Source: Rhodobacter sp. (GTDB lineage: Bacteria > Pseudomonadota > Alphaproteobacteria > Rhodobacterales > Rhodobacteraceae). From it: a stretch of DNA of 6,315 nucleotides. The stretch is taken from NCBI GenBank assembly GCA_003536295.1, contig DPZQ01000035.1, positions 1 to 6,315 on the forward strand, read 5' to 3'. Shown here piece by piece: positions 1 through 5,828 of the stretch. The notes below the pieces were generated by a model. That model had not been told where the DNA came from. It did not search any database and saw nothing but the letters and a program-made list of their open reading frames with translations. The first letter of the stretch is position 1. Every line of letters begins with the position of its first letter. A program made the translations under genes and the position numbers.

Positions 1-92
1 TGGGTGGCGTTTTGTTTTTAGCCTCGGACGCATCAAAAATGATGACGGGCCAAGCGCTGGTGATAGATGGCGGCGTGGCGGTCACGGGATGA
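1..92 (+). CDS. Short-chain dehydrogenase/reductase (SDR), C-terminal end only
   Basis: The 5' part lies outside the window. In the frame that begins a full codon at position 3 the last 29 residues read through LASDASKMMTGQALVIDGG to a TGA at 90-92. This is the usual C-terminus of classical NAD(P)-dependent SDR enzymes (the 'LaSD.as.mTGq.l.vDGG' block). The catalytic Ser-Tyr-Lys residues and the Rossmann fold would lie upstream, so the substrate cannot be told. The stop overlaps the ATG of the next gene (ATGA, 89-92), which implies translational coupling and a shared transcript. Next to a DgoK homologue, a sugar or sugar-acid dehydrogenase role is plausible, but that is inference. Confidence 0.9.
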   Translation, partial: GGVLFLASDASKMMTGQALVIDGGVAVTG

Positions 93-976
93 ATATCGAT
101 TGGATAGCGGCTTATTGCACGGACGATGCGCTTTTTCTTTGGGCACTCAAAGACAATGCGATCTTGGAGCAGTCCTGCCGCCCATCCCGACCCCCGGTGG
201 CAGATTTTGCGGCGTTTGAGGCGGGTCTGTTAGCGCAAATCCAAATGTGGCTGCCCGCTTCGGGTGCTAAAACTCTTGTGCTAGCAGCAGGCGCTTTTGA
301 CCCGATGGCCGCGCGCCGCGCACCTTGCACACCCCTTGATACCAAAGGGCCCGTTTGCCTTGCCACACAGGATTCGCGCCTTGATCTACGCTTTGTGACA
401 GGCATAGAACAGGCAACCCCACTTGATCTTTTGGGCGGTGAAGAAACCTGTATTGCGGGCTTTTTAGCGTTGCGACCTAATTTCGATGGTATTATCCTAT
501 TGGCACAAAACCGCGCAGTTTGGGTCTTGATCTCGGCAGGCGAAATAGTGGGTTTTCAAAGCTTTCTGACGGGCGAATTATATAATGTGCTGCGCCAACC
601 TTTTGGTTCATCGAAAATACAAGACAAGAACCCATTGCTTAAGCACGAACCTTTTTTGGGCGCTCTCAGCGATGCGATCTCCCGGCCTGAGCGGTTGGCG
701 GCACATCTTTCGACCTTGCGTGTTCAAGCACAGCTTTCGGTCCATGATGACGCGCATGTGCAAAGCGCCTTGCTGGGCCATTTGATGGGAGCAGAGCTTG
801 CGAGCGCGCGGCCCTATTGGCTGGGGCAATCGGTTGTGGTTTTAGGATCAGGCCTGATAGCCAGCGCCTATCAAGAGGCCTTACGCGCTCAAGGCACAAT
901 TACAGACATCTTCCCCGCCCAAGACTGCGCGCTCGCGGGCTTGGTTAAGGTTAAAGAACTGACCCGTAACATCTGA
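89..976 (+). CDS. DgoK-family (2-dehydro-3-deoxygalactonokinase) homologue, probably catalytically degenerate
   Basis: This 295-residue protein matches the KDGal kinase family (DgoK), which phosphorylates 2-dehydro-3-deoxy-galactonate with ATP in De Ley-Doudoroff-type galactose catabolism. Retained family blocks are PCTP (79-82), GGEETCIAGFL (116-126), ISAGEIVGFQSFLTGELY (148-165), LMGAELASARPYWLGQ (232-247) and the nucleotide-site-like VVLGSGLIASAY (250-261). The N-terminal phosphate motif (family DWGTS) instead reads AYCTDD at about 8-13. The second phosphate loop (family PGTHxKWV) reads AQNRAVWV at 139-146. The family GMxGxRQGW segment near 70 is missing, and the HSxL element after GEL is not recognisable. 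The frame is intact from start to stop and the length is near normal. The start is the ATG in the ATGA overlap with the SDR gene. The family is quite sure; kinase activity is doubtful. The family motifs are recalled from memory. Confidence 0.85.
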   Translation: MNIDWIAAYCTDDALFLWALKDNAILEQSCRPSRPPVADFAAFEAGLLAQIQMWLPASGAKTLVLAAGAFDPMAARRAPCTPLDTKGPVCLATQDSRLDLRFVTGIEQATPLDLLGGEETCIAGFLALRPNFDGIILLAQNRAVWVLISAGEIVGFQSFLTGELYNVLRQPFGSSKIQDKNPLLKHEPFLGALSDAISRPERLAAHLSTLRVQAQLSVHDDAHVQSALLGHLMGAELASARPYWLGQSVVVLGSGLIASAYQEALRAQGTITDIFPAQDCALAGLVKVKELTRNI

Positions 977-977
977 C

Positions 978-984
978 AAAGGGA
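978..984 (+). promoter_or_regulatory. Ribosome binding site fixing a TTG start
   Basis: AAAGGGA lies six bases before the TTG at 991 and just after the TGA of the DgoK-like gene. There is no in-frame ATG nearby, and the protein begins with the expected first beta strand (EIGIDSF), so the rare TTG start is well supported. Confidence 0.75.
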
Positions 985-990
985 CTGAAT

Positions 991-2031
991 TTGGAAATAG
1001 GTATTGATAGTTTTGCAGCCTTGCAAAATCCAAAAGATAACAGCGCCGCCGCCCGTGTCACCGCGATTTCCGAGCTCCTTGAACGTATCGCTCATGCCGA
1101 TCAGGTTGGGCTTGATATATTTGGTATTGGCGAACATCACCGCGCCGAATTTCTTGACGCAGCCCCGCCAGTTATCTTGGCCGCTGCCGCGGCACGCACC
1201 AAACATATTCGCTTAGCGAGTGCAGTGGCTGTGCTTAGCGCGGCGGATCCGGTGCGGGTATTTCAGAATTTTTCAACCCTTGATTTGATTTCAAATGGGC
1301 GGGCAGAAATGGTCGTGGGGCGCGGTTCCTTTACCGAAGCTTTTCCCCTGTTTGGATATAATCTAGCTGATTATGATGCGCTTTTTAGCGAAAAACTTCA
1401 CCTTCTGATGCAAATATCGTCACAAGAAACCATCACATGGCAAGGTCAGTTTCGCGCACCCTTAACCAATCAAGCCATTCATCCCCGCCCTGCACAGACC
1501 CAACTACCTATTTGGTTGGGAGTGGGGGGTACGCCTGCGTCATTCCACCGTGCAGGGGCACTGGGACTGCCTTTGATGATTGCTATTATCGGTGGCGAAA
1601 CCCACCGCTTCCGTCCTCTTGTCGATCTGTATCGTCGCGCGGGGCTTGAGGCGGGCCACGCACCCGAGCGGTTGAAAGTTGGCATTCACTCCCTCGGCTT
1701 CGTTGCAACAAATAGCCAAGAGGCGGTTGACGCATATTTTCCAGGCTATGCCGAAACCTTTAGCCGCATTGGCAAAGAGCGTGGCTGGCCTCCTATCACT
1801 CGTGCACATTTTGAGGCACAAATTGGGCCTTTGGGTGCTTTGGTTGTAGGCGACCCCCAAGAAGTAGCCGCTAAAATTCTGCGCCACTCCCAAGCCTTGG
1901 GTGGCATTTCACGTTTCACTTTTCAGATGGACAATGCCGGCATGTCGCATGATCAATTAAAGCAGGCAATCAGCTTGATTGGGGAAAAAGTGGCGCCCTT
2001 GGTGCGCGCGCAATCGTCAAACCTTTCATAA
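991..2031 (+). CDS. LLM-class flavin-dependent oxidoreductase (bacterial luciferase-like)
   Basis: This 346-residue protein belongs to the luciferase-like monooxygenase superfamily, (beta/alpha)8 barrels that use reduced FMN, usually to oxygenate small organic substrates. The visible signatures are the N-terminal strand EIGIDSFA, IGEHHRAEF (46-54), AAAARTKHIRLASAV (65-79), DPVRVFQNFSTLDLISNGRAE (86-106), the flavin-phosphate-type GRGSF (110-114), and IWLGVGGTPASFHRAGALG (174-192) with LPLMIAIIGG (193-202). The pattern resembles the subgroup of LLM oxidoreductases annotated as 'probable oxidoreductase, LLM family' (2I7G-like), whose substrates are largely unknown. It starts at TTG with a good AAAGGGA site and follows the DgoK-like stop by 14 bases, so it is very likely co-transcribed. 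The length is normal and I see no frame damage. Family confidence is high; no substrate can be given. Confidence 0.93.
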   Translation: MEIGIDSFAALQNPKDNSAAARVTAISELLERIAHADQVGLDIFGIGEHHRAEFLDAAPPVILAAAAARTKHIRLASAVAVLSAADPVRVFQNFSTLDLISNGRAEMVVGRGSFTEAFPLFGYNLADYDALFSEKLHLLMQISSQETITWQGQFRAPLTNQAIHPRPAQTQLPIWLGVGGTPASFHRAGALGLPLMIAIIGGETHRFRPLVDLYRRAGLEAGHAPERLKVGIHSLGFVATNSQEAVDAYFPGYAETFSRIGKERGWPPITRAHFEAQIGPLGALVVGDPQEVAAKILRHSQALGGISRFTFQMDNAGMSHDQLKQAISLIGEKVAPLVRAQSSNLS

Positions 2032-2045
2032 ACCCCTAGGTGATC

Positions 2046-2597
2046 ATGCCACAACCTAACAAAGAACTTTTAGCCAAAGCCTTACCCCATGTTTTAGCCG
2101 CCCCAAAAGACGGGGCGCACGTCATGGGTTTGTGCGTCCGCCCTGACTTTTCACAGCGTAGCTTTCCCTCAGAAATAACGCTTAGTAAAGCCAACGGCGT
2201 AGTCGGCGATCGGTGGCTTCAAAACAACTGGTCGCGACTGCCCGATGGCAGGCCAGATCCTATAAACCAAGTATCGATTTTATCAAAACGCGTGCTAGAT
2301 TTAGTCTGGCACCCAGATGAGAACGACGCCACCCATCCGGGAGATACAGTAATTGCAGATATGGATTTAAGTCTCGAGAATATGCCAGAAGGCCAGTTGG
2401 TTAAAGTGGGCTCAGCGATCCTGCGTGTTTCGTCTTATTTCAACAAGGGCTGCGTGAAATGGAAAACCCGCTACGGAGCTGATGTCAAAAATTGGATCAT
2501 AGCGCCGGGCCATGCCGATAAGAGGCTACGAGGTATTTTGTTAAGTATTGTTCAGGACGGGACGATAAAGTTACACGATAAAATTACACGTTTTTAA
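2046..2597 (+). CDS. MOSC domain-containing protein
   Basis: This 183-residue, single-domain MOSC protein is related to the C-terminal domain of molybdenum cofactor sulfurases and to YiiM/mARC-type proteins, which bind molybdopterin or handle cysteine-bound sulfur. The visible motifs are GVVGDRW (51-57), QVSILS (75-80), HPGDTVIADMDLS (97-109), MPEGQLVKVGSAILRVS (113-129), the conserved cysteine in NKGCVKW (Cys136) and RGI (162-164). The short N-terminal helix ending in LAAPKDGA is typical of small stand-alone MOSC proteins. A GTG at 2040 in the same frame would add two residues. I prefer ATG 2046 because AGG at 2038-2040 sits five bases upstream and nothing resembling a ribosome site precedes the GTG. 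The gene lies 14 bases after the LLM stop, as the last gene of the run. The exact sulfur or Moco partner is unknown. Confidence 0.9.
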   Translation: MPQPNKELLAKALPHVLAAPKDGAHVMGLCVRPDFSQRSFPSEITLSKANGVVGDRWLQNNWSRLPDGRPDPINQVSILSKRVLDLVWHPDENDATHPGDTVIADMDLSLENMPEGQLVKVGSAILRVSSYFNKGCVKWKTRYGADVKNWIIAPGHADKRLRGILLSIVQDGTIKLHDKITRF

Positions 2598-2607
2598 AGC
2601 AAAGTTG

Positions 2608-2627
2608 CTTGGATCCACCAAGTTTTT
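2608..2627 (+). terminator. Possible weak intrinsic terminator after the MOSC gene
   Basis: A five-base-pair stem CTTGG/CCAAG with loop ATCCA is followed immediately by five T residues, ten bases after the MOSC stop. The stem is short, so termination may be partial. The position fits the end of the SDR-DgoK-LLM-MOSC transcript. Confidence 0.45.
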
Positions 2628-2649
2628 AAACTAGGTCTTAGTAAATCAA

Positions 2650-2667
2650 AAAGGTGGGTACACCTTT
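2650..2667 (+). promoter_or_regulatory. Dyad in the acuI leader (operator or leader hairpin)
   Basis: Two perfect seven-base arms, AAAGGTG and CACCTTT, are separated by GGTA and end 18 bases before the acuI ribosome site. There is no T-run after them, so it is not a terminator. It could be an operator for a dimeric repressor (acuI in other Rhodobacterales is controlled by the TetR-type AcuR) or a short mRNA hairpin. The link to AcuR is inference only. Confidence 0.4.
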
Positions 2668-2684
2668 GCACAAATTGCCAAACC

Positions 2685-2691
2685 AAAGGAG
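2685..2691 (+). promoter_or_regulatory. Strong ribosome binding site of acuI
   Basis: AAAGGAG lies five bases before the ATG at 2697. It is the strongest Shine-Dalgarno sequence in the window, which suggests high translation of acuI. Confidence 0.8.
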
Positions 2692-2696
2692 ATTTA

Positions 2697-3689
2697 ATGT
2701 TTCGCGCTATTCTTTTAGAAAAAGACGATGAAGGTCTTGTCACAACACGCTTACAAGAACTGCCCAAAAGCCGCTTGCCCGAAGGCGATGTCACTGTGGC
2801 GATTGAATATACTACCGTTAATTACAAAGACGGGCTTTGTCTTTCTCCCAATGGTGGCGGCTTGGTGCGTACCTATCCGCATGTGGGCGGGATTGATTTT
2901 GCAGGCACGGTAGAAGCGTCGCAAGATGGCCGCTATAAGGTTGGCGATAAAGTCGTGCTGACTGGTTGGCGCGTAGGCGAAGTGCATTGGGGCGGTTTTG
3001 CAACCCATGCGCGGGTTAAGGCAGATTGGCTTGTGCCCTTACCCAAAGGTCTGACCACCCGCCAAGCCATGGCAGTGGGCACCGCGGGCCTAACTGCGAT
3101 GTTGTCACTTATGACGCTTGAGGCGCATGGTTTGACCCCCGAGAAGGGCGAAGTTTTAGTCACAGGCGCAAAGGGTGGCGTGGGCTCAGTTGCTGTCGCA
3201 ATTTTGGCTAATTTAGGCTATCAGGTCGCAGCGGTAACCGGATCGACCGGCTCAAGCCCCTATTTAGAAGAACTGGGCGCAAGTAAGATCATTGCACGTG
3301 GGACATTAGAAGAGGTCATCAAACGCCCCATGGAAAGTGCGCTATGGGCGGGCTGCATTGACGCTGTGGGCGGGCAAATTTTGGCACGCGTCTTGGGTCA
3401 AATGGCCTATGGTGGCACTGTGGCCTCGGTTGGAAATGCCGCAGGTGCGGCCTTTAGCACCACGGTCATTCCCTTTTTGCTGCGGGGCATCACCCTAACG
3501 GGCATTGATTCCGTAGCCTGCCCGTTTGAGAAGCGTCTTGCCGCTTGGCAGCGCATTGCCACTGATTTGCCGATGGAAAAACTCGAAAAGATGATCCATG
3601 AGGCGGCCCTATCGGACGTGCCTACCCTTGCTCAAGATATACTAAAGGGCGCTTTAACTGGACGCGTTGTAATTGATGTAAAGGCCTAA
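2697..3689 (+). CDS. acuI: Acryloyl-CoA reductase (NADPH), AcuI/YhdH family
   Basis: This 330-residue zinc-free medium-chain reductase of the YhdH/AcuI group reduces acryloyl-CoA to propionyl-CoA with NADPH in the cytosol. In marine Rhodobacterales this step detoxifies and assimilates acrylate-derived acryloyl-CoA from DMSP, and it also serves 3-hydroxypropionate metabolism. The features are the start MFRAILLEK, VNYKDGLCL (41-49), GGIDFAGTV (64-72), VGDKVVLTGWRVGEVHWGGF (82-101), the Rossmann nucleotide loop VTGAKGGVGSVA (155-166), TGSTGSSPYLEELGAS (181-196) and the C-terminal LTGRVVIDV. No structural or catalytic zinc ligand cluster is present, as expected for this group. The length equals the family norm. 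The start is secured by AAAGGAG at 2685-2691, five bases upstream of ATG. It has a terminator on its 3' side and probably its own promoter. No dmd or other DMSP gene is in view. Confidence 0.93.
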   Translation: MFRAILLEKDDEGLVTTRLQELPKSRLPEGDVTVAIEYTTVNYKDGLCLSPNGGGLVRTYPHVGGIDFAGTVEASQDGRYKVGDKVVLTGWRVGEVHWGGFATHARVKADWLVPLPKGLTTRQAMAVGTAGLTAMLSLMTLEAHGLTPEKGEVLVTGAKGGVGSVAVAILANLGYQVAAVTGSTGSSPYLEELGASKIIARGTLEEVIKRPMESALWAGCIDAVGGQILARVLGQMAYGGTVASVGNAAGAAFSTTVIPFLLRGITLTGIDSVACPFEKRLAAWQRIATDLPMEKLEKMIHEAALSDVPTLAQDILKGALTGRVVIDVKA

Positions 3690-3713
3690 AAACCTATCTG
3701 ATTCTATAAATCG

Positions 3714-3740
3714 AGGGCCCCTATTGGGGCCCTTTTTATT
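3714..3740 (+). terminator. Strong intrinsic terminator after acuI
   Basis: An eight-base-pair stem (AGGGCCCC at 3714-3721 and GGGGCCCT at 3726-3733) with loop TATT is followed by a T-rich tail. It begins 25 bases after the acuI stop and isolates acuI from mntH. Confidence 0.93.
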
Positions 3741-3757
3741 TAAAACCGTTAATTCAA

Positions 3758-3786
3758 TTGACAAAAGCATGGACACATCATATCTG
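3758..3786 (+). promoter_or_regulatory. Probable mntH promoter (-35 TTGACA, -10 TATCTG)
   Basis: A perfect TTGACA (3758-3763) is followed after 17 bases by TATCTG (3781-3786), a poor -10 (three of six matches) of the kind often tolerated in alphaproteobacteria. Transcription would begin near 3793, inside the palindrome, leaving a leader of about 70 bases before ATG 3864. Confidence 0.55.
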
Positions 3787-3805
3787 CAATTGATAATCAT
3801 TTGCA
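3785..3805 (+). promoter_or_regulatory. Mur/Fur-type operator palindrome before mntH
   Basis: This is a 21-base near-perfect palindrome centred on 3795. The left arm TGCAATTGAT and the right arm ATCATTTGCA pair at nine of ten positions. The arms combine the TGCAA/TTGCA ends known from alphaproteobacterial Mur (manganese-responsive Fur) sites with the TGATAATCA core of the classical Fur box. It overlaps the -10 and start point, as expected for repression by Mn(II)- or Fe(II)-loaded Mur/Fur of a metal importer. Confidence 0.8.
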
Positions 3806-3863
3806 AGTGAGTGCCTCATTGAAACCATCAGCGGGCTGGCGTCAAAGCACGGGATCAGCATCA

Positions 3864-5159
3864 ATGACCGAAGTCTTTCGGTCGATAAAGGTTTCACGCG
3901 CCGCAACACCCTTTCGCCGTTTTCTAAGTTTTATGGGACCGGGCTATTTGGTGGCGGTCGGTTATATGGATCCAGGCAACTGGGCCACGTCGTTGGCGGG
4001 GGGAGCGCAGTTTGGCTATGTTCTTTTGTCAGTCGCGCTTTTGTCGAATGTCATGGCCATCTTGTTGCAATCGCTTTGTGCGCGTTTGGCAATCGCATCG
4101 CGGCGCGACTTAGCGCAGGCATGCCGCGACGCCTTTCCCGCTTGGCTGGCCTATCCACTTTGGCTTTTAGCCGAGCTGGCCATCATTGCCACTGATTTGG
4201 CCGAAGTGATTGGCACTGCCATCGGGTTAAACTTGCTTTTTGGTATTCCGTTAGAAATTGGTGTCTTTATCACCGCGGCGGATGTGTTCTTAATTCTTTG
4301 GCTGCAAAGCAAAGGGTTTCGTTGGATCGAGGCCTTGATCATCGCGCTTTTGGCGGTGATTGCAGCCTGTTTTGCGGTATTAATTGCTTTGGCCGACCCA
4401 GTTTGGGGCGAAGTGATCGCGGGTTTCGCCCCCACCCGTGAAATTGTGATGAACCAACAGATGCTGTATTTGGCGCTCGGGATCATTGGGGCAACTGTGA
4501 TGCCACATAATCTTTATCTGCATTCGGGCATCGTTCAAACGCGTGCCTACGGCGAAGATGACGCCGCAAAACGTGATGCTTTGACCATGGCAACATGGGA
4601 CAGCACGATCGCCTTGATGTTTGCGCTTTGTGTCAATGCGGCGATTTTGATTTTGGCGGCTGCAGCCTTTCACAATGGCGCCGACCAGAACATTGAAGGG
4701 ATCGAGCAAGCGCATATTTTGCTAGAACCTTTACTTGGCACCGCACTTGCGCCGATATTATTCGGAGTGGCACTGCTTTGTTCGGGTTTAAATTCAACTG
4801 TTACCGCGACTATGGCCGGGCAAATAGTCATGGAAGGCTTTATCAATTTCCGCATGCAAGCCTGGGCGCGCCGCCTGGTCACCCGTAGCTTGGCCATCGT
4901 TCCCGCAGTGGCGGTGATATTACTTTGGGGCACCGAGGCCACCGGACGTTTGCTAATTTTAAGCCAAGTGGTACTCAGCTTTCAGTTGCCGTTTGCCATA
5001 GTTCCCCTAGTGATGTTTACCGCCTCACGCGCGAAAATGGGGGCGCTGGTGGCTCCCTTATGGCTGAGCATAACCTGCGGCTTTATTGCGCTATTGATCA
5101 TAGGTTTAAACGTGAAACTTCTGATTGACATAGCCAATGGCTTTTCGCTTTTACATTAG
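3864..5159 (+). CDS. mntH: Nramp-family divalent metal (Mn2+/Fe2+) transporter
   Basis: This inner-membrane, proton-coupled Mn(II)/Fe(II) importer of the Nramp (SLC11) family has 431 residues from ATG 3864. Eleven hydrophobic segments can be traced. TM1 carries the metal-binding DPGN (36-39, in GYMDPGNWATSLAGG). TM3 holds the conserved ATDLAEVIGTAIGLNLLFG block. TM6 carries MPHNLYLHS, with the metal-ligand Met and its helix break at 213-216. The longer frame back to TTG 3801 would add 21 residues, but that start lies inside the Mur/Fur-like palindrome, so I prefer ATG 3864. The protein then begins MTEVFRSI, a usual soluble N-terminus for this group; only a weak GGGA (3851-3854) precedes it. 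GTG 3807 and TTG 3819 are further in-frame options. The gene appears monocistronic and metal-repressed. Confidence 0.93.
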   Translation: MTEVFRSIKVSRAATPFRRFLSFMGPGYLVAVGYMDPGNWATSLAGGAQFGYVLLSVALLSNVMAILLQSLCARLAIASRRDLAQACRDAFPAWLAYPLWLLAELAIIATDLAEVIGTAIGLNLLFGIPLEIGVFITAADVFLILWLQSKGFRWIEALIIALLAVIAACFAVLIALADPVWGEVIAGFAPTREIVMNQQMLYLALGIIGATVMPHNLYLHSGIVQTRAYGEDDAAKRDALTMATWDSTIALMFALCVNAAILILAAAAFHNGADQNIEGIEQAHILLEPLLGTALAPILFGVALLCSGLNSTVTATMAGQIVMEGFINFRMQAWARRLVTRSLAIVPAVAVILLWGTEATGRLLILSQVVLSFQLPFAIVPLVMFTASRAKMGALVAPLWLSITCGFIALLIIGLNVKLLIDIANGFSLLH

Positions 5160-5174
5160 CACTTTGACAGTGCT
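5158..5174 (+). other. Small hairpin overlapping the mntH stop
   Basis: AGCACT and AGTGCT form a six-base-pair stem around TTGAC and include the last two bases of the mntH TAG. No T-run follows, so it may only protect the 3' end or weakly attenuate. The same stretch contains TTGACA (5164-5169). Confidence 0.3.
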
Positions 5175-5193
5175 CACAGGTTTGTCCTAGAGA
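5164..5193 (+). promoter_or_regulatory. Candidate promoter for the small secreted protein gene
   Basis: TTGACA (5164-5169) is a perfect -35 hexamer. TAGAGA (5188-5193), 18 bases downstream, is a weak -10 candidate matching three of six bases. The following gene begins 73 bases later, so it could have its own promoter, though read-through from mntH is equally possible. Confidence 0.3.
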
Positions 5194-5256
5194 ACTTGCG
5201 CCACTGGGCTAACTTCTCCATAGTCAGACAATCAAGCACCAGTTTTTGAAGAATTT

Positions 5257-5260
5257 AGGG
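5257..5260 (+). promoter_or_regulatory. Ribosome binding site choosing ATG 5267
   Basis: AGGG ends six bases before ATG 5267. It argues for that start over the upstream in-frame TTG at 5246, which would put seven extra residues before the signal peptide. Confidence 0.6.
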
Positions 5261-5266
5261 CCTTTT

Positions 5267-5707
5267 ATGAAAATCACATCTGCCACCTTTTGCGCTGCCC
5301 TGACCGCAACCCTTATGGTTAGTCCTTTAAACGCAGCATTCAGTTCTGAGATATTACCCTGTGCTGTAAGGTTAGTGTTCAAAGAAGCTTCGCAGGGAAC
5401 TGATGTGATCTACCTACTGAGTATGCAGTATAAAAACCGAACAGCGCGCCCGATTTCTGCAGTTTCTACATTATTGATGAGTGGCACCTCAAACGTAGTT
5501 GGCAATGCGCAGGCAGATTGTACTTATGAAGGTGAACCCTTGAATGCTGGCGATACAGGTGAATGCTCTTGGCCTATACAAGTCGTGGGCGCCAAGTTGA
5601 TGTCAAGTTACGGTAGCGCAGCTTGGACGGACATCGTCAATGATCAGCTAGAAAAGTTTCAGACTATTGTTCAATGCGACATTGTAGGCCATCGCTACTC
5701 CAATTAG
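5267..5707 (+). CDS. Secreted four-cysteine protein of unknown function
   Basis: I do not recognise this 146-residue protein. It opens with a clear Sec signal peptide: MK, a hydrophobic stretch at about 6-21, then SPLNAAFSS with a signal-peptidase-I type site after Ala23 or Ala24. The mature part of about 122 residues has four cysteines (32, 85, 100, 137), enough for two periplasmic disulfides. It alternates short polar and hydrophobic stretches (VIYLLSMQYKNRTARPISAV at 47-66, VVGNAQADC at 77-85, LNAGDTGECSWPI at 92-104), suggesting a beta-sandwich. The pattern 'xNRTxxPI...G.tG.C' resembles the layout of extracellular beta-domain proteins, but that is a weak hint. ATG 5267 with AGGG is preferred over TTG 5246. 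It stands alone between mntH and a bidirectional terminator. Being a real gene is likely; its function is unknown. Confidence 0.8.
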   Translation: MKITSATFCAALTATLMVSPLNAAFSSEILPCAVRLVFKEASQGTDVIYLLSMQYKNRTARPISAVSTLLMSGTSNVVGNAQADCTYEGEPLNAGDTGECSWPIQVVGAKLMSSYGSAAWTDIVNDQLEKFQTIVQCDIVGHRYSN

Positions 5708-5769
5708 CCCGTTTAGAAAAAACATGAGAAGCTTTCATCTTTTCAATCAAAAAATGTTATTGAGTTAAA

Positions 5770-5798
5770 AAAAAGAGGTGGAAAAACCACCTCTTTTT
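5770..5798. terminator. Bidirectional intrinsic terminator between convergent genes
   Basis: A perfect twelve-base-pair stem (5770-5781 and 5787-5798, core GAGGTGG/CCACCTC) has loop AAAAA. The left side is preceded by a run of A (5767-5774) and the right side ends in a T-run (5794-5798), so it can stop transcripts from both directions: the secreted-protein gene on plus and the flagellin gene on minus. Confidence 0.93.
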
Positions 5799-5828
5799 AT
5801 AATTTAGAGTACCTTGAAAATGTTTGAA

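Noticed and set aside
112..1206. Minus-strand open frames opposite the DgoK-like and LLM genes
   Set aside because: They are antisense shadows with low-complexity, Arg/Ser-rich translations and no start signals.
2046..2597. Horizontal acquisition of the MOSC gene
   Set aside because: A hand count gives roughly 49% GC, somewhat AT-rich towards its 3' end, but not clearly outside what neighbouring genes could show. No repeats, integrase or tRNA flank it.
3801..3863. Coding extension of mntH from TTG 3801
   Set aside because: The TTG lies in the operator-like palindrome, within bases of the expected transcription start, and no ribosome site precedes it. Family members begin near the MTEVFRSI-type N-terminus.
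4151..4942. Minus-strand open frames of about 90-111 codons opposite mntH
   Set aside because: They run antisense to a confidently identified transporter, overlap each other, lack ribosome sites and have no recognisable domains. They reflect codon bias of the plus-strand gene.
5158..5174. mntH intrinsic terminator
   Set aside because: The six-base-pair hairpin lacks a following T-run, so it is listed only as a hairpin.
5246..5266. TTG 5246 as start of the small secreted protein
   Set aside because: ATG 5267 has AGGG at good spacing and gives a standard signal peptide start (MKIT); the TTG adds seven residues before it and has no ribosome site.
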